Positions 1-6,063 of a DNA stretch of 19,252 nucleotides are shown one piece after another (position 1 is the stretch's first letter; each line of letters begins with the position of its first letter). This stretch comes from DAOTXK01 sp034435395. GTDB lineage: Bacteria > Chloroflexota > Anaerolineae > Aggregatilineales > Ch27. The notes beneath the pieces are model-generated. The model had not been told where the DNA came from. It worked only from the letters and a program-made list of their open reading frames with translations, and did no database searches. The stretch lies in contig DAOTXK010000243.1 of assembly GCA_034435395.1 (NCBI GenBank), positions 1 to 19,252 of the forward strand. The letters run 5' to 3'. The position numbers were made by a program, and so were the translations under genes.

Positions 1-219
1 CCGGCGGTCGGCGAGCGCCCCGAAGGCCGGGCCGAAGAATCCCAGGCTGGAGCGGGCGGTGACGGCCAGGGCCACGGTTGCCACGTCCACGCCCAGGCCG
101 CGGGCGATGGTCGGCAGGAAGGGGTAAACCATCCGGTAGCCGGTGTTGATCAGCGCGCGGGTGAGGGTGAAGGACAGGACCTGGACGCGCAGGCGGGCCG
201 ACAGGGACGTTGGTACCAC
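1..219 (-). CDS. MFS transporter, N-terminal fragment (runs off the window)
   Basis: The minus strand from a GTG at 219 is open for 73 codons to the window edge. It encodes a short basic leader, then a hydrophobic stretch containing LINTGYRMVYPFLP, then GLGVDVATVALAV and SSLGFFGPAFGALADRR. This is the usual start of a major facilitator superfamily protein: the first helix, an extracytoplasmic loop, the second helix, and the GxLADRxG-type loop between helices 2 and 3. The rest of the protein lies outside the window, so the substrate cannot be inferred. A purine-rich GGAGAGAG lies about 13-17 bases before the GTG, a little far for a ribosome site. The frame stays open further upstream, so the start is uncertain. 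It sits 143 bases downstream of the Nudix gene on the same strand and could be the last gene of that operon. Confidence 0.7.
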   Translation of the reverse strand, partial: MVPTSLSARLRVQVLSFTLTRALINTGYRMVYPFLPTIARGLGVDVATVALAVTARSSLGFFGPAFGALADRR

Positions 220-309
220 GGGCGGGCAGTCGCTCTCTCCGCAGGACGGGGCCTGGGGGCCTAGTCTACCGGCAAGTCGCCCGCTGGCCCACCCCCACTT
301 TAGCCCGTC

Positions 310-379
310 AGCCCTGGCAGCGGTTGATCAGCGCAGGTGGGGCCAGCCCTGGCGGCGGTTGATCAGCGCAGGTGGGGCC
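310..379. repeat. 35-bp direct tandem duplication at the end of the Nudix gene
   Basis: Two adjacent 35-bp units (310-344 and 345-379) differ at one base (A319 versus G354). A third partial copy of 7 bases starts at 380. The downstream unit (345-379) carries the last codons and the TGA of the Nudix gene. The other unit repeats those codons and the stop just after the true end. It looks like a slippage or unequal-crossover product. Confidence 0.85.
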
Positions 380-1367
380 AGCCCTGACGGTCCAGGTAAT
401 CGCGGACGACCCGGCGAATGGCCGGGTGGCCGTCTATGGCCAGGATGTCTGTTGGCGGCAGGAAGGCGACCGTGGTGCTCTCGGCGTCAGCCCCGGTGGC
501 GATCATCGTCCCGCCGATCACCCGACAGGCCAGGGCCAGCTCCACGCCATGCACCACATCGCCGTTGGGATAGTGGAAGGTGTGTTCCTGGGGGTCGCTG
601 TACAGGCCGACGATGGCATACGGCTCGACATCCAGGCCGGTTTCCTCCTTCACTTCGCGGACCACGGTGGCGGTGGTGGTCTCGCCCAGGTCGGCATAGC
701 CGCCGGGGCAGCTCCAGTCGTACCCGTCGGTGCGGTCCATCATCAGCAGCCGCCCTTCCGCGTCGGCGATGAGGGCGCTGCACCCCGGCAGGATGATCGG
801 GGCGTGGCCGACGTACTGGCGCAGGAGGGGATAGTGAGGCCTGAGCGGCGGGGCGGTCCCCACCGGTTCCAGCAGCGGCGGCCCCCCGGCGCGGGCGCGG
901 CAGGCGTCCTGGACCATGGCGGCGTGCGAGACATGGGTCCTGGACAGGAAGACTTCCGGCTCCACAAAAAAGGCGTCCAGCGTCTCGCCGCCGTCCGCCT
1001 GCAGGTCGCCCCCGGCGGCCTCCGCCCAGAAGCAGGCCGTCCACTGCTGCACCTGGTCGCCGGTGGGATAACGGAGGTTATAGCGCGGGTGGCTGTACAC
1101 GCCCACCAGCCCTCGGATCGCAACCTCCAGGCCGGTCTCTTCGCGGACCTCGCGGCGGGCGGTCTCCAGCAGCGATTCGCCCAGTTCCATGGCCCCGCCG
1201 GGCAGGCTCCACCAGTCGAAGTCGTAGCGTTTCTGGGTCAGGACCCGCCCGTCAGCGCCGAAGACGACGGTGGTGGCGTAAACCAGATAGATCAACTGGC
1301 TCCCGACGTGGGCGCGCAGCCATTGGACGTAGCCGCCAGTTGGGGAGTCAGTCGGTTGATCGGACAT
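363..1367 (-). CDS. Tandem two-domain Nudix hydrolase
   Basis: A 334-residue protein with two complete Nudix boxes. The first spans residues 58-80 (G58, E64, R72-E73, E76-E77, G79) and the second spans about 223-245 (G223, E229, R237-E238, E241-E242, G244). Both keep the glutamates that bind the metal in the GX5EX7REUXEEXGU signature, so both halves should be able to hydrolyse a nucleoside-diphosphate-linked compound; the substrate is unknown. Most Nudix proteins have one domain of about 150-200 residues, so this is a fusion or internal duplication. I chose the ATG at 1367 because the residues before it (an open extension to 1493) are low-complexity and lie inside the preceding gene. With this start the gene overlaps the end of the upstream phosphatase gene by 20 bases, indicating one operon and probable translational coupling. 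Its 3' end lies in a 35-bp tandem repeat. Confidence 0.88.
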   Translation of the reverse strand: MSDQPTDSPTGGYVQWLRAHVGSQLIYLVYATTVVFGADGRVLTQKRYDFDWWSLPGGAMELGESLLETARREVREETGLEVAIRGLVGVYSHPRYNLRYPTGDQVQQWTACFWAEAAGGDLQADGGETLDAFFVEPEVFLSRTHVSHAAMVQDACRARAGGPPLLEPVGTAPPLRPHYPLLRQYVGHAPIILPGCSALIADAEGRLLMMDRTDGYDWSCPGGYADLGETTTATVVREVKEETGLDVEPYAIVGLYSDPQEHTFHYPNGDVVHGVELALACRVIGGTMIATGADAESTTVAFLPPTDILAIDGHPAIRRVVRDYLDRQGWPHLR

Positions 1368-1830
1368 CGGCCTGGTACCACTCCACCACGTCACGGATCG
1401 AATAGGGCAGGTCGTAAGCGGCGAACAGGGACTCCCACAGGGGGAAGGCGGGCGACGCGTCGGGATGCCGCCGCTTGAGCAGATACCAGGCATCCGGCAG
1501 CTGGCGGCCGCTGGTCAGCAAATAGCCCAGCACGACCGTGGCGGAGCGGCTGATGCCCGCCCCGCAGCAGACCAGGACCTTCCGCCCGGCCAGGACCTGC
1601 TCCTGCACGAAGGACACGCCGTAATCCAACTGCCGCCGGGAGATAGGCTCCCCATCGGGGAAGGGATTCTCGCACACCCGAAAATCCGGCGGCCAGTATG
1701 GGTCGCCGTAGTACAGCTTCAGTACACGGGTGATGGCCGCTTTTCGCAGTGGGGAGGCGCAGGCCGCCGCCTGCGCTCCGCCGATGTAAACGCCGTCGGC
1801 CACGTGGTTGACGGCGGGGATGTCGATCAT
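1348..1830 (-). CDS. Dual-specificity phosphatase-like protein, third of three paralogues
   Basis: A 160-residue protein of the cysteine-phosphatase fold. The P-loop is C89-GAGIS-R95 followed by S96, matching CX5R(S/T). Asp59 in the ENPFPDGEP segment, 30 residues upstream, is a candidate general acid. The His that usually precedes the catalytic Cys is a Cys here (VCCGAG). I chose the ATG at 1830, not the upstream ATG at 1878, because it leaves 11 residues before DGVYIGG, exactly as in the paralogue at 2429-2917. An AGGG lies about 7 bases upstream of it. The extension from 1878 falls in a repeat-derived spacer. The protein is soluble with no signal peptide. Its target could be phosphoprotein, phosphoinositide or RNA, and the sequence does not say which. 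Confidence 0.85.
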   Translation of the reverse strand: MIDIPAVNHVADGVYIGGAQAAACASPLRKAAITRVLKLYYGDPYWPPDFRVCENPFPDGEPISRRQLDYGVSFVQEQVLAGRKVLVCCGAGISRSATVVLGYLLTSGRQLPDAWYLLKRRHPDASPAFPLWESLFAAYDLPYSIRDVVEWYQADVRSTD

Positions 1831-1865
1831 GGCGCGGCCCTGTCCATTGGGATGGCGGCGGTGGT

Positions 1866-1890
1866 CGTCGGCGCTCATACCGCTGCTACG
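1866..1890 (+). repeat. Degenerate copy A of the dispersed hairpin repeat
   Basis: A 25-bp stretch related to the repeats at 1901-1936 and 9724-9759. It shares the CGTCGGC start and the GCTAC end with a diverged, poorly pairing middle. It lies between the second and third phosphatase genes and contains the ATG at 1878 that I rejected as a start. Confidence 0.35.
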
Positions 1891-1900
1891 GCCATCCGTC

Positions 1901-1936
1901 CATCCGATCAGGCGTCAGCATTCATGCCGCCGCTAC
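1901..1936 (+). repeat. Dispersed hairpin repeat, copy B
   Basis: A 36-bp element that matches positions 9724-9759 at 28 of 36 bases in the same orientation. On the minus strand its core (1912-1933) folds as a 9-position stem with a TGAA loop, one G-A mismatch and one G-T wobble. Here it supplies the C-terminal codons and TGA stop of the second phosphatase paralogue. Confidence 0.6.
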
Positions 1937-2432
1937 CTCCTGCCTCCTCGTCGCCGCTCCAACGAAGCCAGGTCAGCACGTCTTCCATGGTGTAGGGCAG
2001 GTCGTAGTAGGCGAGCAGCGAATGCCACAGCTCAAAGGCGGGCCAGGCGTCGGCATGCTGGCTGGAAAGCAACGCCCAGGCCTCCGGCAGATCGTAGCCC
2101 AACTCCACCAGATAGGCCAGCACAAAGGCGGACGAGCGGCTGATGCCCGCCCAGCAGCAGACCAGCACCGCCGCGCCGACCTCCATGCCCTGATGGATGA
2201 AGTCCACGCCGCGCCGCAGGCAATCGAACGGCACCGGCGCGTCGTCCTCGATGGCGTTGTCGCAGACCTCAAAATCGGGCGGCCAGGGAGGCAGCCGGGG
2301 ATCGCCAAAGTACAGCTTCAACACGCGGCTGATGCCCCTGGCGCGCAGGTCATCGGCGTGGTAAAGCGCCCGCATCCCGCTGATGTACAGGCCCGGTATC
2401 ACACAGTCCACCGGCAGAACGCCTTCCATCAT
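1908..2432 (-). CDS. Dual-specificity phosphatase-like protein, second of three paralogues
   Basis: A 174-residue paralogue of its two neighbours. Shared blocks are RVLKLYFGDP near residues 36-45, P-loop C93-WAGIS-R99-S, GYDLPEAW at 112-119, and DLPYTMEDV at 144-152. Asp63 or Asp64 is the likely general acid. The residue before the catalytic Cys is again Cys, not His. The ATG at 2432 overlaps the TGA of the upstream paralogue as ATGA, the classic coupling overlap; a second ATG follows immediately at 2429. The last residues (GSGGMNADA) are encoded by a 36-bp dispersed hairpin repeat (1901-1936), and the two sister proteins lack this tail. Confidence 0.87.
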   Translation of the reverse strand: MMEGVLPVDCVIPGLYISGMRALYHADDLRARGISRVLKLYFGDPRLPPWPPDFEVCDNAIEDDAPVPFDCLRRGVDFIHQGMEVGAAVLVCCWAGISRSSAFVLAYLVELGYDLPEAWALLSSQHADAWPAFELWHSLLAYYDLPYTMEDVLTWLRWSGDEEAGGSGGMNADA

Positions 2433-2917
2433 GCGCCCTCGCCAGCGCCGTCCAACCACCCGGCCACGTCATCCATCGTATAGGGCAGGCGGTAGTGGGA
2501 TAACAGGGTCTGCCACATCGCTGGCCGGGGCGCGGCTGGCGGGTACCGGGTTTTGAGCAACCGCCAGGCCTCCGGCAGGTCGTAGCCCCGTTCCAGCAGA
2601 TAGGCCATCACGAAGGCCGGGGAGCGGCTGACCCCCAGGCTGCAAACCACCAGCACCTTCTCGCCCGCCGCCAGGCCGTCCCGGATGAAAGCCACGCCGC
2701 GCTCCAGCGCTGCCGGAGGGATGGGCATGCCGTCTTTAACCGGGTTCTCGCCGATGGTGAGGTCATCCGGCCAGGGAGGCGAAGCCGGATGGCTGACGTA
2801 CAGCTTCAGCACGCGGGTGAGGCCCAGCTGCCGCAGGTCGTCAGCGTAGAAGACGACGCTGCCGCCGCCGACATACAGGCCGTCGATCACGGGACTCAGG
2901 CGGTAGAGCTTGGGCAT
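2429..2917 (-). CDS. Dual-specificity phosphatase-like protein, first of three paralogues
   Basis: A 162-residue protein, first gene of the phosphatase-Nudix operon. It has LYVGG near the N-terminus, RVLKLYVSHP at 35-44, candidate general acid Asp62 in NPVKDGMP, P-loop C92-SLGVS-R98-S, then GYDLPEAW and RLPYTMDDV. Val replaces the usual His before the catalytic Cys. The ATG at 2917 has AGGGA 6 bases upstream and AGGAG further up, the best ribosome site of the three. The next gene starts inside its stop codon. The family is the small DSPc/atypical phosphatase group; the cellular substrate is unknown. Confidence 0.87.
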   Translation of the reverse strand: MPKLYRLSPVIDGLYVGGGSVVFYADDLRQLGLTRVLKLYVSHPASPPWPDDLTIGENPVKDGMPIPPAALERGVAFIRDGLAAGEKVLVVCSLGVSRSPAFVMAYLLERGYDLPEAWRLLKTRYPPAAPRPAMWQTLLSHYRLPYTMDDVAGWLDGAGEGA

Positions 2918-2960
2918 GGATCGTCCCTGTTATCTCCTGGGAGCGACGCGGATCGAACCA

Positions 2961-2989
2961 ATCGTAACCGCTTTTGGCCGGATGGTCCA
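2961..2989 (-). promoter_or_regulatory. Candidate sigma70-type promoter of the phosphatase-Nudix operon
   Basis: On the minus strand a -35-like TGGACC (2989-2984) is separated by 17 bases from a -10-like TACGAT (2966-2961). Each matches consensus at 4 of 6 positions. It lies about 45 bases upstream of the first phosphatase ATG. The match is modest but the spacing is ideal. Confidence 0.35.
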
Positions 2990-3067
2990 GCCTGAGCGCC
3001 GCCGCCCAGGCGCATCGGCGTCCATGCCGACGCTGCCACCCCGTCGCCGGGCCGGTGGGGGTCAGGA

Positions 3068-3096
3068 GGGGCGATCCGTTTACCGAGGATCGCCCC
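3068..3096 (-). terminator. Strong stem-loop after the PstS-like gene
   Basis: A perfect 10-bp GC-rich stem (3068-3077 with 3087-3096) around a 9-base loop starts 36 bases past the stop of the PstS-like gene. No T-run follows on the minus strand, so termination or mRNA 3'-end protection is inferred from position only. Confidence 0.45.
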
Positions 3097-3131
3097 CACC
3101 ATTGGCTGGCTGAACGGGCGGGCCGGGACGC

Positions 3132-4844
3132 CTAACGGCTGAGCAGGGTCCCGGTCGCGCCGGTCCGCAGCGCGTCCATGGACAGCGTCAGGTCCAGCGT
3201 CGCGGGCGAGACAAAGCCGGACTCGGCCACGGCGTCGGAGGTCAGCAGTCCCAGCGCCACCAGTTGCACCGCCGGGCGCAGGGCGCTCTCCGCGTTGACA
3301 TAGATATACAGCGGCTGGGTCAGCGGGTAAGCGCCGCCCTGAATATCCGCCTCGGTAGGGGCAATGCAGCCCGCGCCCGCGTTCACCGCCAGGGTCTTCA
3401 CCGCGCTCCCGGCGGCGACGGCCCCGCCGTAGCTGGTGAAGCCGATGGCGTTGGCGTCCCCGGCCACGCCAGCCGCCACATCGCCAGCGGTGACATCGGT
3501 GCGGGTGGCGCCCATCATCTCCGCATAGGCCGCCGAGGCGGGGGCCAGCGGGGTGTAAATGGACAGGTCAAAGGGCGGGAAGCCGTCCTGGAGCTGCGCC
3601 CACTGAACGATGCGGCGTTCGTTCTCCGCGCCGAAGACCAGGTTCAACTGGTTCAGATTCAGGCAGGTCGCCCAGTCGTTGGCCGGGTTGGCCACCACCA
3701 CGATCGGGTTCAGGCCGACCAGCAGCTCGATAAACTGGACGTTGTTGGCGGCGCAGGCCGCGCTCTCGGCGTCGGTGATCGGGCGGCGGGCGCTGGCGAG
3801 GTCCACCTCCGCGTTGCACAGGCGGGCGATGGCCCGGTCGCTCCCGTTGATGGCCAGCTCGTAGGCCAGGCCGGGGTGCTCGGCGGTCGTCTCGTCGGTC
3901 ACGCGGCGGATGGCGGCGGACAGCTCAGCCACGCCGTCGATGAGTGTCAGGTCCTCGCCCGCCACCGCGCCGATCTCCACCGGGGCGGCGCTGAAGGTCT
4001 GGCCGGTGGTGCGGCGCGCCCAGTTGTTGGCGTTCAGGGCGTAAACCGATTCCTGGAACGGGATCAGGTTCAGCGCTGGCAGGCGGGAGAGGTTCTGGGC
4101 GGTCAGCAGAAACTCCACAAAGCCCGCCACGTCGACCCGCTCGCCGCTGCCGATGTTGACATACATATACAGCTTGCGGCCCAGCGGATAGTCGCCGGTG
4201 TTGACCGTCTCCACCGAGGGCGCGACGCAGCCGTCCCCGCCGTCAATGGCCACCGGCGTCAGACCGGAGGCCAGCCCGCCGCCCAGGCTGACGTAAGCGA
4301 CGGCTTCTTCGCTCTGGGTCAGCCCGGCCAGCGTGTTAAGGTCGTCAGTGGCGGCGAGGAAGTCAGCGCGCATGGCGTCTAGGCCGACGACGCTCATGAA
4401 GAACTGCTGGTACTCCCGACCCCGCCCGTAGATGGCCGGGCCTTCGTCCCCGTAGAGGGTTTTCAGGTCGTCCAGGGACAGGCAGGTCGTTTCGGAATCG
4501 GTGGAAAAGACGGCCAACCCATCCATGGCGATGAGCAATTCCACCCACTGCACGCCGTGTTCCTGGCAGAGGGCGGCCTCGTCCTCGGTGATCGGGCGGG
4601 TGGCATTGACGATATCCAGTTCGTCGCCGCACATGGCGGCGAAGGCCACCTCCTCGCCGCTGATGTTGACGATGACCTCGGCGTCGCTGAGGTCGCGGTA
4701 GGCCAGGGCGGTCGTCTGGGCGAAGGGGAAGAGGGCCGCCGAGCCGTCCACCAGCACGCTGCCCCGCTGTGCCCCCGCCAGGGGAACCAGTGTGGCGATC
4801 ACAGCCAGGGCAATCAGGGCGATCACCTGCTTGGGCAGTCGCAT
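3132..4844 (-). CDS. Secreted protein with two tandem PstS-like phosphate-binding domains
   Basis: A 570-residue protein with a signal peptide (residues 1-25, cleavage after AGA before Q26, no lipobox Cys). Two periplasmic-binding-protein-like domains follow, at about 27-260 and 295-550. The duplication shows in matched segments: ATRPITEDEAALC (81-93) with ARRPITDAESAAC (352-364), VELLIAMDGLAVF with IELLVGLNPIVVV, and KLYMYVN with PLYIYVN. Four cysteines occur at equivalent places in each half (72/343, 93/364, 121/394, 206/493), so conserved disulfides are likely. PstS-type proteins bind phosphate or a similar anion for an ABC transporter, but no pst permease or ATPase genes are here, so a sensing or scavenging role is equally possible. 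The start at 4844 has GGAGAGG 5 bases upstream, and a TATAAT box lies about 60 bases upstream. Confidence 0.88.
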   Translation of the reverse strand: MRLPKQVIALIALAVIATLVPLAGAQRGSVLVDGSAALFPFAQTTALAYRDLSDAEVIVNISGEEVAFAAMCGDELDIVNATRPITEDEAALCQEHGVQWVELLIAMDGLAVFSTDSETTCLSLDDLKTLYGDEGPAIYGRGREYQQFFMSVVGLDAMRADFLAATDDLNTLAGLTQSEEAVAYVSLGGGLASGLTPVAIDGGDGCVAPSVETVNTGDYPLGRKLYMYVNIGSGERVDVAGFVEFLLTAQNLSRLPALNLIPFQESVYALNANNWARRTTGQTFSAAPVEIGAVAGEDLTLIDGVAELSAAIRRVTDETTAEHPGLAYELAINGSDRAIARLCNAEVDLASARRPITDAESAACAANNVQFIELLVGLNPIVVVANPANDWATCLNLNQLNLVFGAENERRIVQWAQLQDGFPPFDLSIYTPLAPASAAYAEMMGATRTDVTAGDVAAGVAGDANAIGFTSYGGAVAAGSAVKTLAVNAGAGCIAPTEADIQGGAYPLTQPLYIYVNAESALRPAVQLVALGLLTSDAVAESGFVSPATLDLTLSMDALRTGATGTLLSR

Positions 4845-4904
4845 GTGAGCCTCTCCTTTTCCGGGCAGGGCGGGGCCTGCCAGGGTATGCTAAGTCACGT
4901 CATC

Positions 4905-4910
4905 ATTATA
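4905..4910 (-). promoter_or_regulatory. Candidate -10 box for the PstS-like gene
   Basis: A perfect TATAAT on the minus strand, in an AT-rich island about 60 bases upstream of the ATG at 4844. No good -35 hexamer lies at 16-18 bases (TTAACG is only 13 away), so an activator, perhaps phosphate-responsive, may be needed. That last point is speculation. Confidence 0.4.
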
Positions 4911-4985
4911 ATCCGAAATTTCCCGTTAAGGATCGGAGAATCGCCGGGAGCGTTTCAATGCTGTCTCCGGCAGCGGCGGCCACCC

Positions 4986-5014
4986 TTGACAGCCCCGACA
5001 GCGGGCGCTACAAT
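4986..5014 (+). promoter_or_regulatory. Near-consensus sigma70 promoter of the tRNA gene
   Basis: A perfect TTGACA (4986-4991), a 17-base spacer, then TACAAT (5009-5014; 5 of 6). Transcription would begin near 5021, about 9 bases before the mature tRNA. This is the strongest promoter in the window. Confidence 0.8.
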
Positions 5015-5029
5015 GCAGGTCGCTGGCCC

Positions 5030-5102
5030 GGGCGTGTAGCTCAACTGGGAGAGCGCCACAATCGCACTGTGGAGGTCCGGGGTTCGAATCCCCGCACGTC
5101 CA
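5030..5102 (+). tRNA. tRNA-Ala, anticodon CGC
   Basis: A complete 73-nt cloverleaf. The acceptor stem 5030-5036 pairs with 5095-5101 and includes a G3-U70 wobble, the alanine identity element. D stem GCTC/GAGC, anticodon stem CCACA/TGTGG (5056-5060/5068-5072), 7-base loop with U33 and anticodon CGC at 5063-5065, T stem CGGGG/CCCCG around TTCGAAT, discriminator A at 5102. The genomic sequence does not continue with CCA, so the 3' end must be added by the CCA enzyme. It reads GCG codons, which are abundant in this GC-rich genome. Confidence 0.95.
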
Positions 5103-5103
5103 T

Positions 5104-5137
5104 ACAAAGGCGCGAGCGCCATGCTCACGCCTTTTGT
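5104..5137. terminator. Hairpin between tRNA-Ala and the convergent tail-tube gene
   Basis: An ACAAAGGCG arm (5104-5112) pairs with CGCCTTTTGT (5128-5137) with one bulged T. A competing tight hairpin GGCG-CGAG-CGCC occupies 5109-5120. It directly follows the tRNA and lies between convergent genes, with short T-runs at the 3' side on both strands, so it could terminate in both directions. Confidence 0.5.
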
Positions 5138-5212
5138 GATCCCCGTTTGCTCGCCCATCATCCCCCTGTACATGCCGCCACCGCCCCGCCCACGCGCCGA
5201 CGGATACCCAAT

Positions 5213-5617
5213 CTACGGCCAGACTTCCTCCACGCGCTCGGCCTGGATGGTGATCTGTTCCTCAACCAGCTCGCTGGAAGCGGTGTCAAAGTCGGAGAAC
5301 CGGATGGCGGTGATGTAGGCGTGGTGGTAAATCCAGCGGCGCGTCTCCACTCCCTCGTCCACGGCCACGACGGCCAGGTTGCGAGTCGGCTGGCCCCCGG
5401 CCATCGTGGCCCGCGTCCAGGTGTTGAAGGGGGTGCTGGGGTCCTGCTGCACCATCTTGGTGATGACCAGCGGCGGCAGGTCGCCGTCCAGCACGAAGCT
5501 GGTCAGCCCTTTGACGGCGAAGATGCCGCTGACCGGCTGGCCATCGATCTCAATCTGGAATTCGTAAGCCGAGAGGCTATCAACCGCCCTGATTCTGGTG
5601 CTCGATCCCATGGCCAC
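5213..5617 (-). CDS. gp19-like phage tail tube protein (orphan)
   Basis: A protein of about 134 residues resembling the T4 gp19-like tail tube family (PF06841-type), also used as the inner tube of extracellular contractile injection systems. Typical features are YEFQIEIDGQPVSGIFAVKGL near the N-terminus, an ITKMVQQDPSTPFNTW segment in the middle, RRWIYHHAYITAIRFSDFDT, and a final VEEQITIQAERVEEVW strand. The GTG at 5617 is preferred because AAGGAG lies 7 bases upstream; the ATG at 5611 is an alternative with the same site 13 bases away. No sheath, baseplate, spike or ATPase genes are near, and a tRNA lies next to it on the opposite strand. It may be a prophage or injection-system remnant, or a tube gene serving a cluster elsewhere. 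Confidence 0.72.
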   Translation of the reverse strand: MAMGSSTRIRAVDSLSAYEFQIEIDGQPVSGIFAVKGLTSFVLDGDLPPLVITKMVQQDPSTPFNTWTRATMAGGQPTRNLAVVAVDEGVETRRWIYHHAYITAIRFSDFDTASSELVEEQITIQAERVEEVWP

Positions 5618-5670
5618 TGGCCGACTCCTTTCCACAATCTTTTAACCAGGCATCCCCTATGGATGGACGT

Positions 5671-5700
5671 AGTATACAGGCGACCGAAAAAGATGGGCAA
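5671..5700 (-). promoter_or_regulatory. Candidate promoter of the tail-tube gene
   Basis: On the minus strand TTGCCC (5700-5695) and TATACT (5676-5671) are 18 bases apart, about 55 bases upstream of the chosen GTG. The -10 matches 5 of 6 and the -35 matches 4 of 6. Confidence 0.4.
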
Positions 5701-5711
5701 GTGGGGAGGAA

Positions 5712-5817
5712 GGCTGGACGGCGAGCGGCCAGCGGCTGGACGGCGAGCGGCCAGCGACAGGCGGCGAGCGGCCAGCGGCCAGCGGCCAGCGACAGGCGGC
5801 CAGCGGCCAGCGGCCCC
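5712..5817. repeat. GGCCAGC-based minisatellite
   Basis: Two perfect 22-bp tandem copies (5712-5733, 5734-5755) are followed by degenerate units built on the heptamer GGCCAGC, with two GACAGGCGGC interruptions (5756 and 5791). It is a simple-sequence array in the gap between two divergent genes. All frames through it are open only because of the repeat, so it is not treated as coding. Confidence 0.85.
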
Positions 5818-5861
5818 AGGGGCACAACGCATCGGGCTGAACAGAGCCGTAAGCGCGTTAC

Positions 5862-5983
5862 CGGCGCTCAACCACCGTCGGCATCTTCCTTAGCAGCAAC
5901 GTGGTTGCCTGAAGCGAAGGGCCATCGGTGGGCTGTCTGTGCGCCGCCATAAGCTCCGAGACTCAGGCGTCTGAATCGCGGAG
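5862..5983. other. Intergenic region with nested inverted repeats (possible structured RNA or regulator site)
   Basis: An outer pair CGGCGC (5862-5867) / GCGCCG (5941-5946) encloses a 7-bp perfect pair CAACCAC (5869-5875) / GTGGTTG (5901-5907). A separate hairpin at 5954-5983 has 13-base arms with two mismatches and a GCGT loop. Apart from the minisatellite, nothing else occupies the 446-bp gap between the tail-tube start and the Lgt-like start. No coding potential was recognised. Strand and function are unknown. Confidence 0.35.
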
Positions 5984-6007
5984 TGGCAGCGGGCGGCCCT
6001 CCGGCGC

Positions 6008-6013
6008 TACAAT
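6008..6013 (+). promoter_or_regulatory. Candidate -10 box for the Lgt-like gene
   Basis: TACAAT in the context GGCGCTACAATCGG, closely matching the context of the tRNA promoter -10 (GGCGCTACAATGC at 5004-5016). It lies about 50 bases before the ATG at 6064. The -35 region is poor. Confidence 0.35.
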
Positions 6014-6063
6014 CGGGCCGGATTCCGGGCGGGACCGGCCCCGCCCCTGCCGGACGCGCTGCC

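Noticed and set aside
372..1478. 368-codon plus-strand open frame over the Nudix gene
   Set aside because: The antisense frame carries two intact Nudix boxes; the plus frame shows no recognisable domain.
1831..1878. N-terminal extension of the third phosphatase paralogue from the ATG at 1878
   Set aside because: The paralogues align from the ATG at 1830 with the same N-terminal length, and the extension starts inside a degenerate repeat copy.
3017..3037. Fourth copy of the dispersed hairpin repeat
   Set aside because: It shares GGCGTC and CATGCCG blocks but needs a gap and does not form the same hairpin, so the resemblance may be chance.
4945..4965. GTTTCAAT-like sequence resembling the end of a CRISPR repeat
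   Set aside because: It occurs once only, with no spacers or further repeats nearby.
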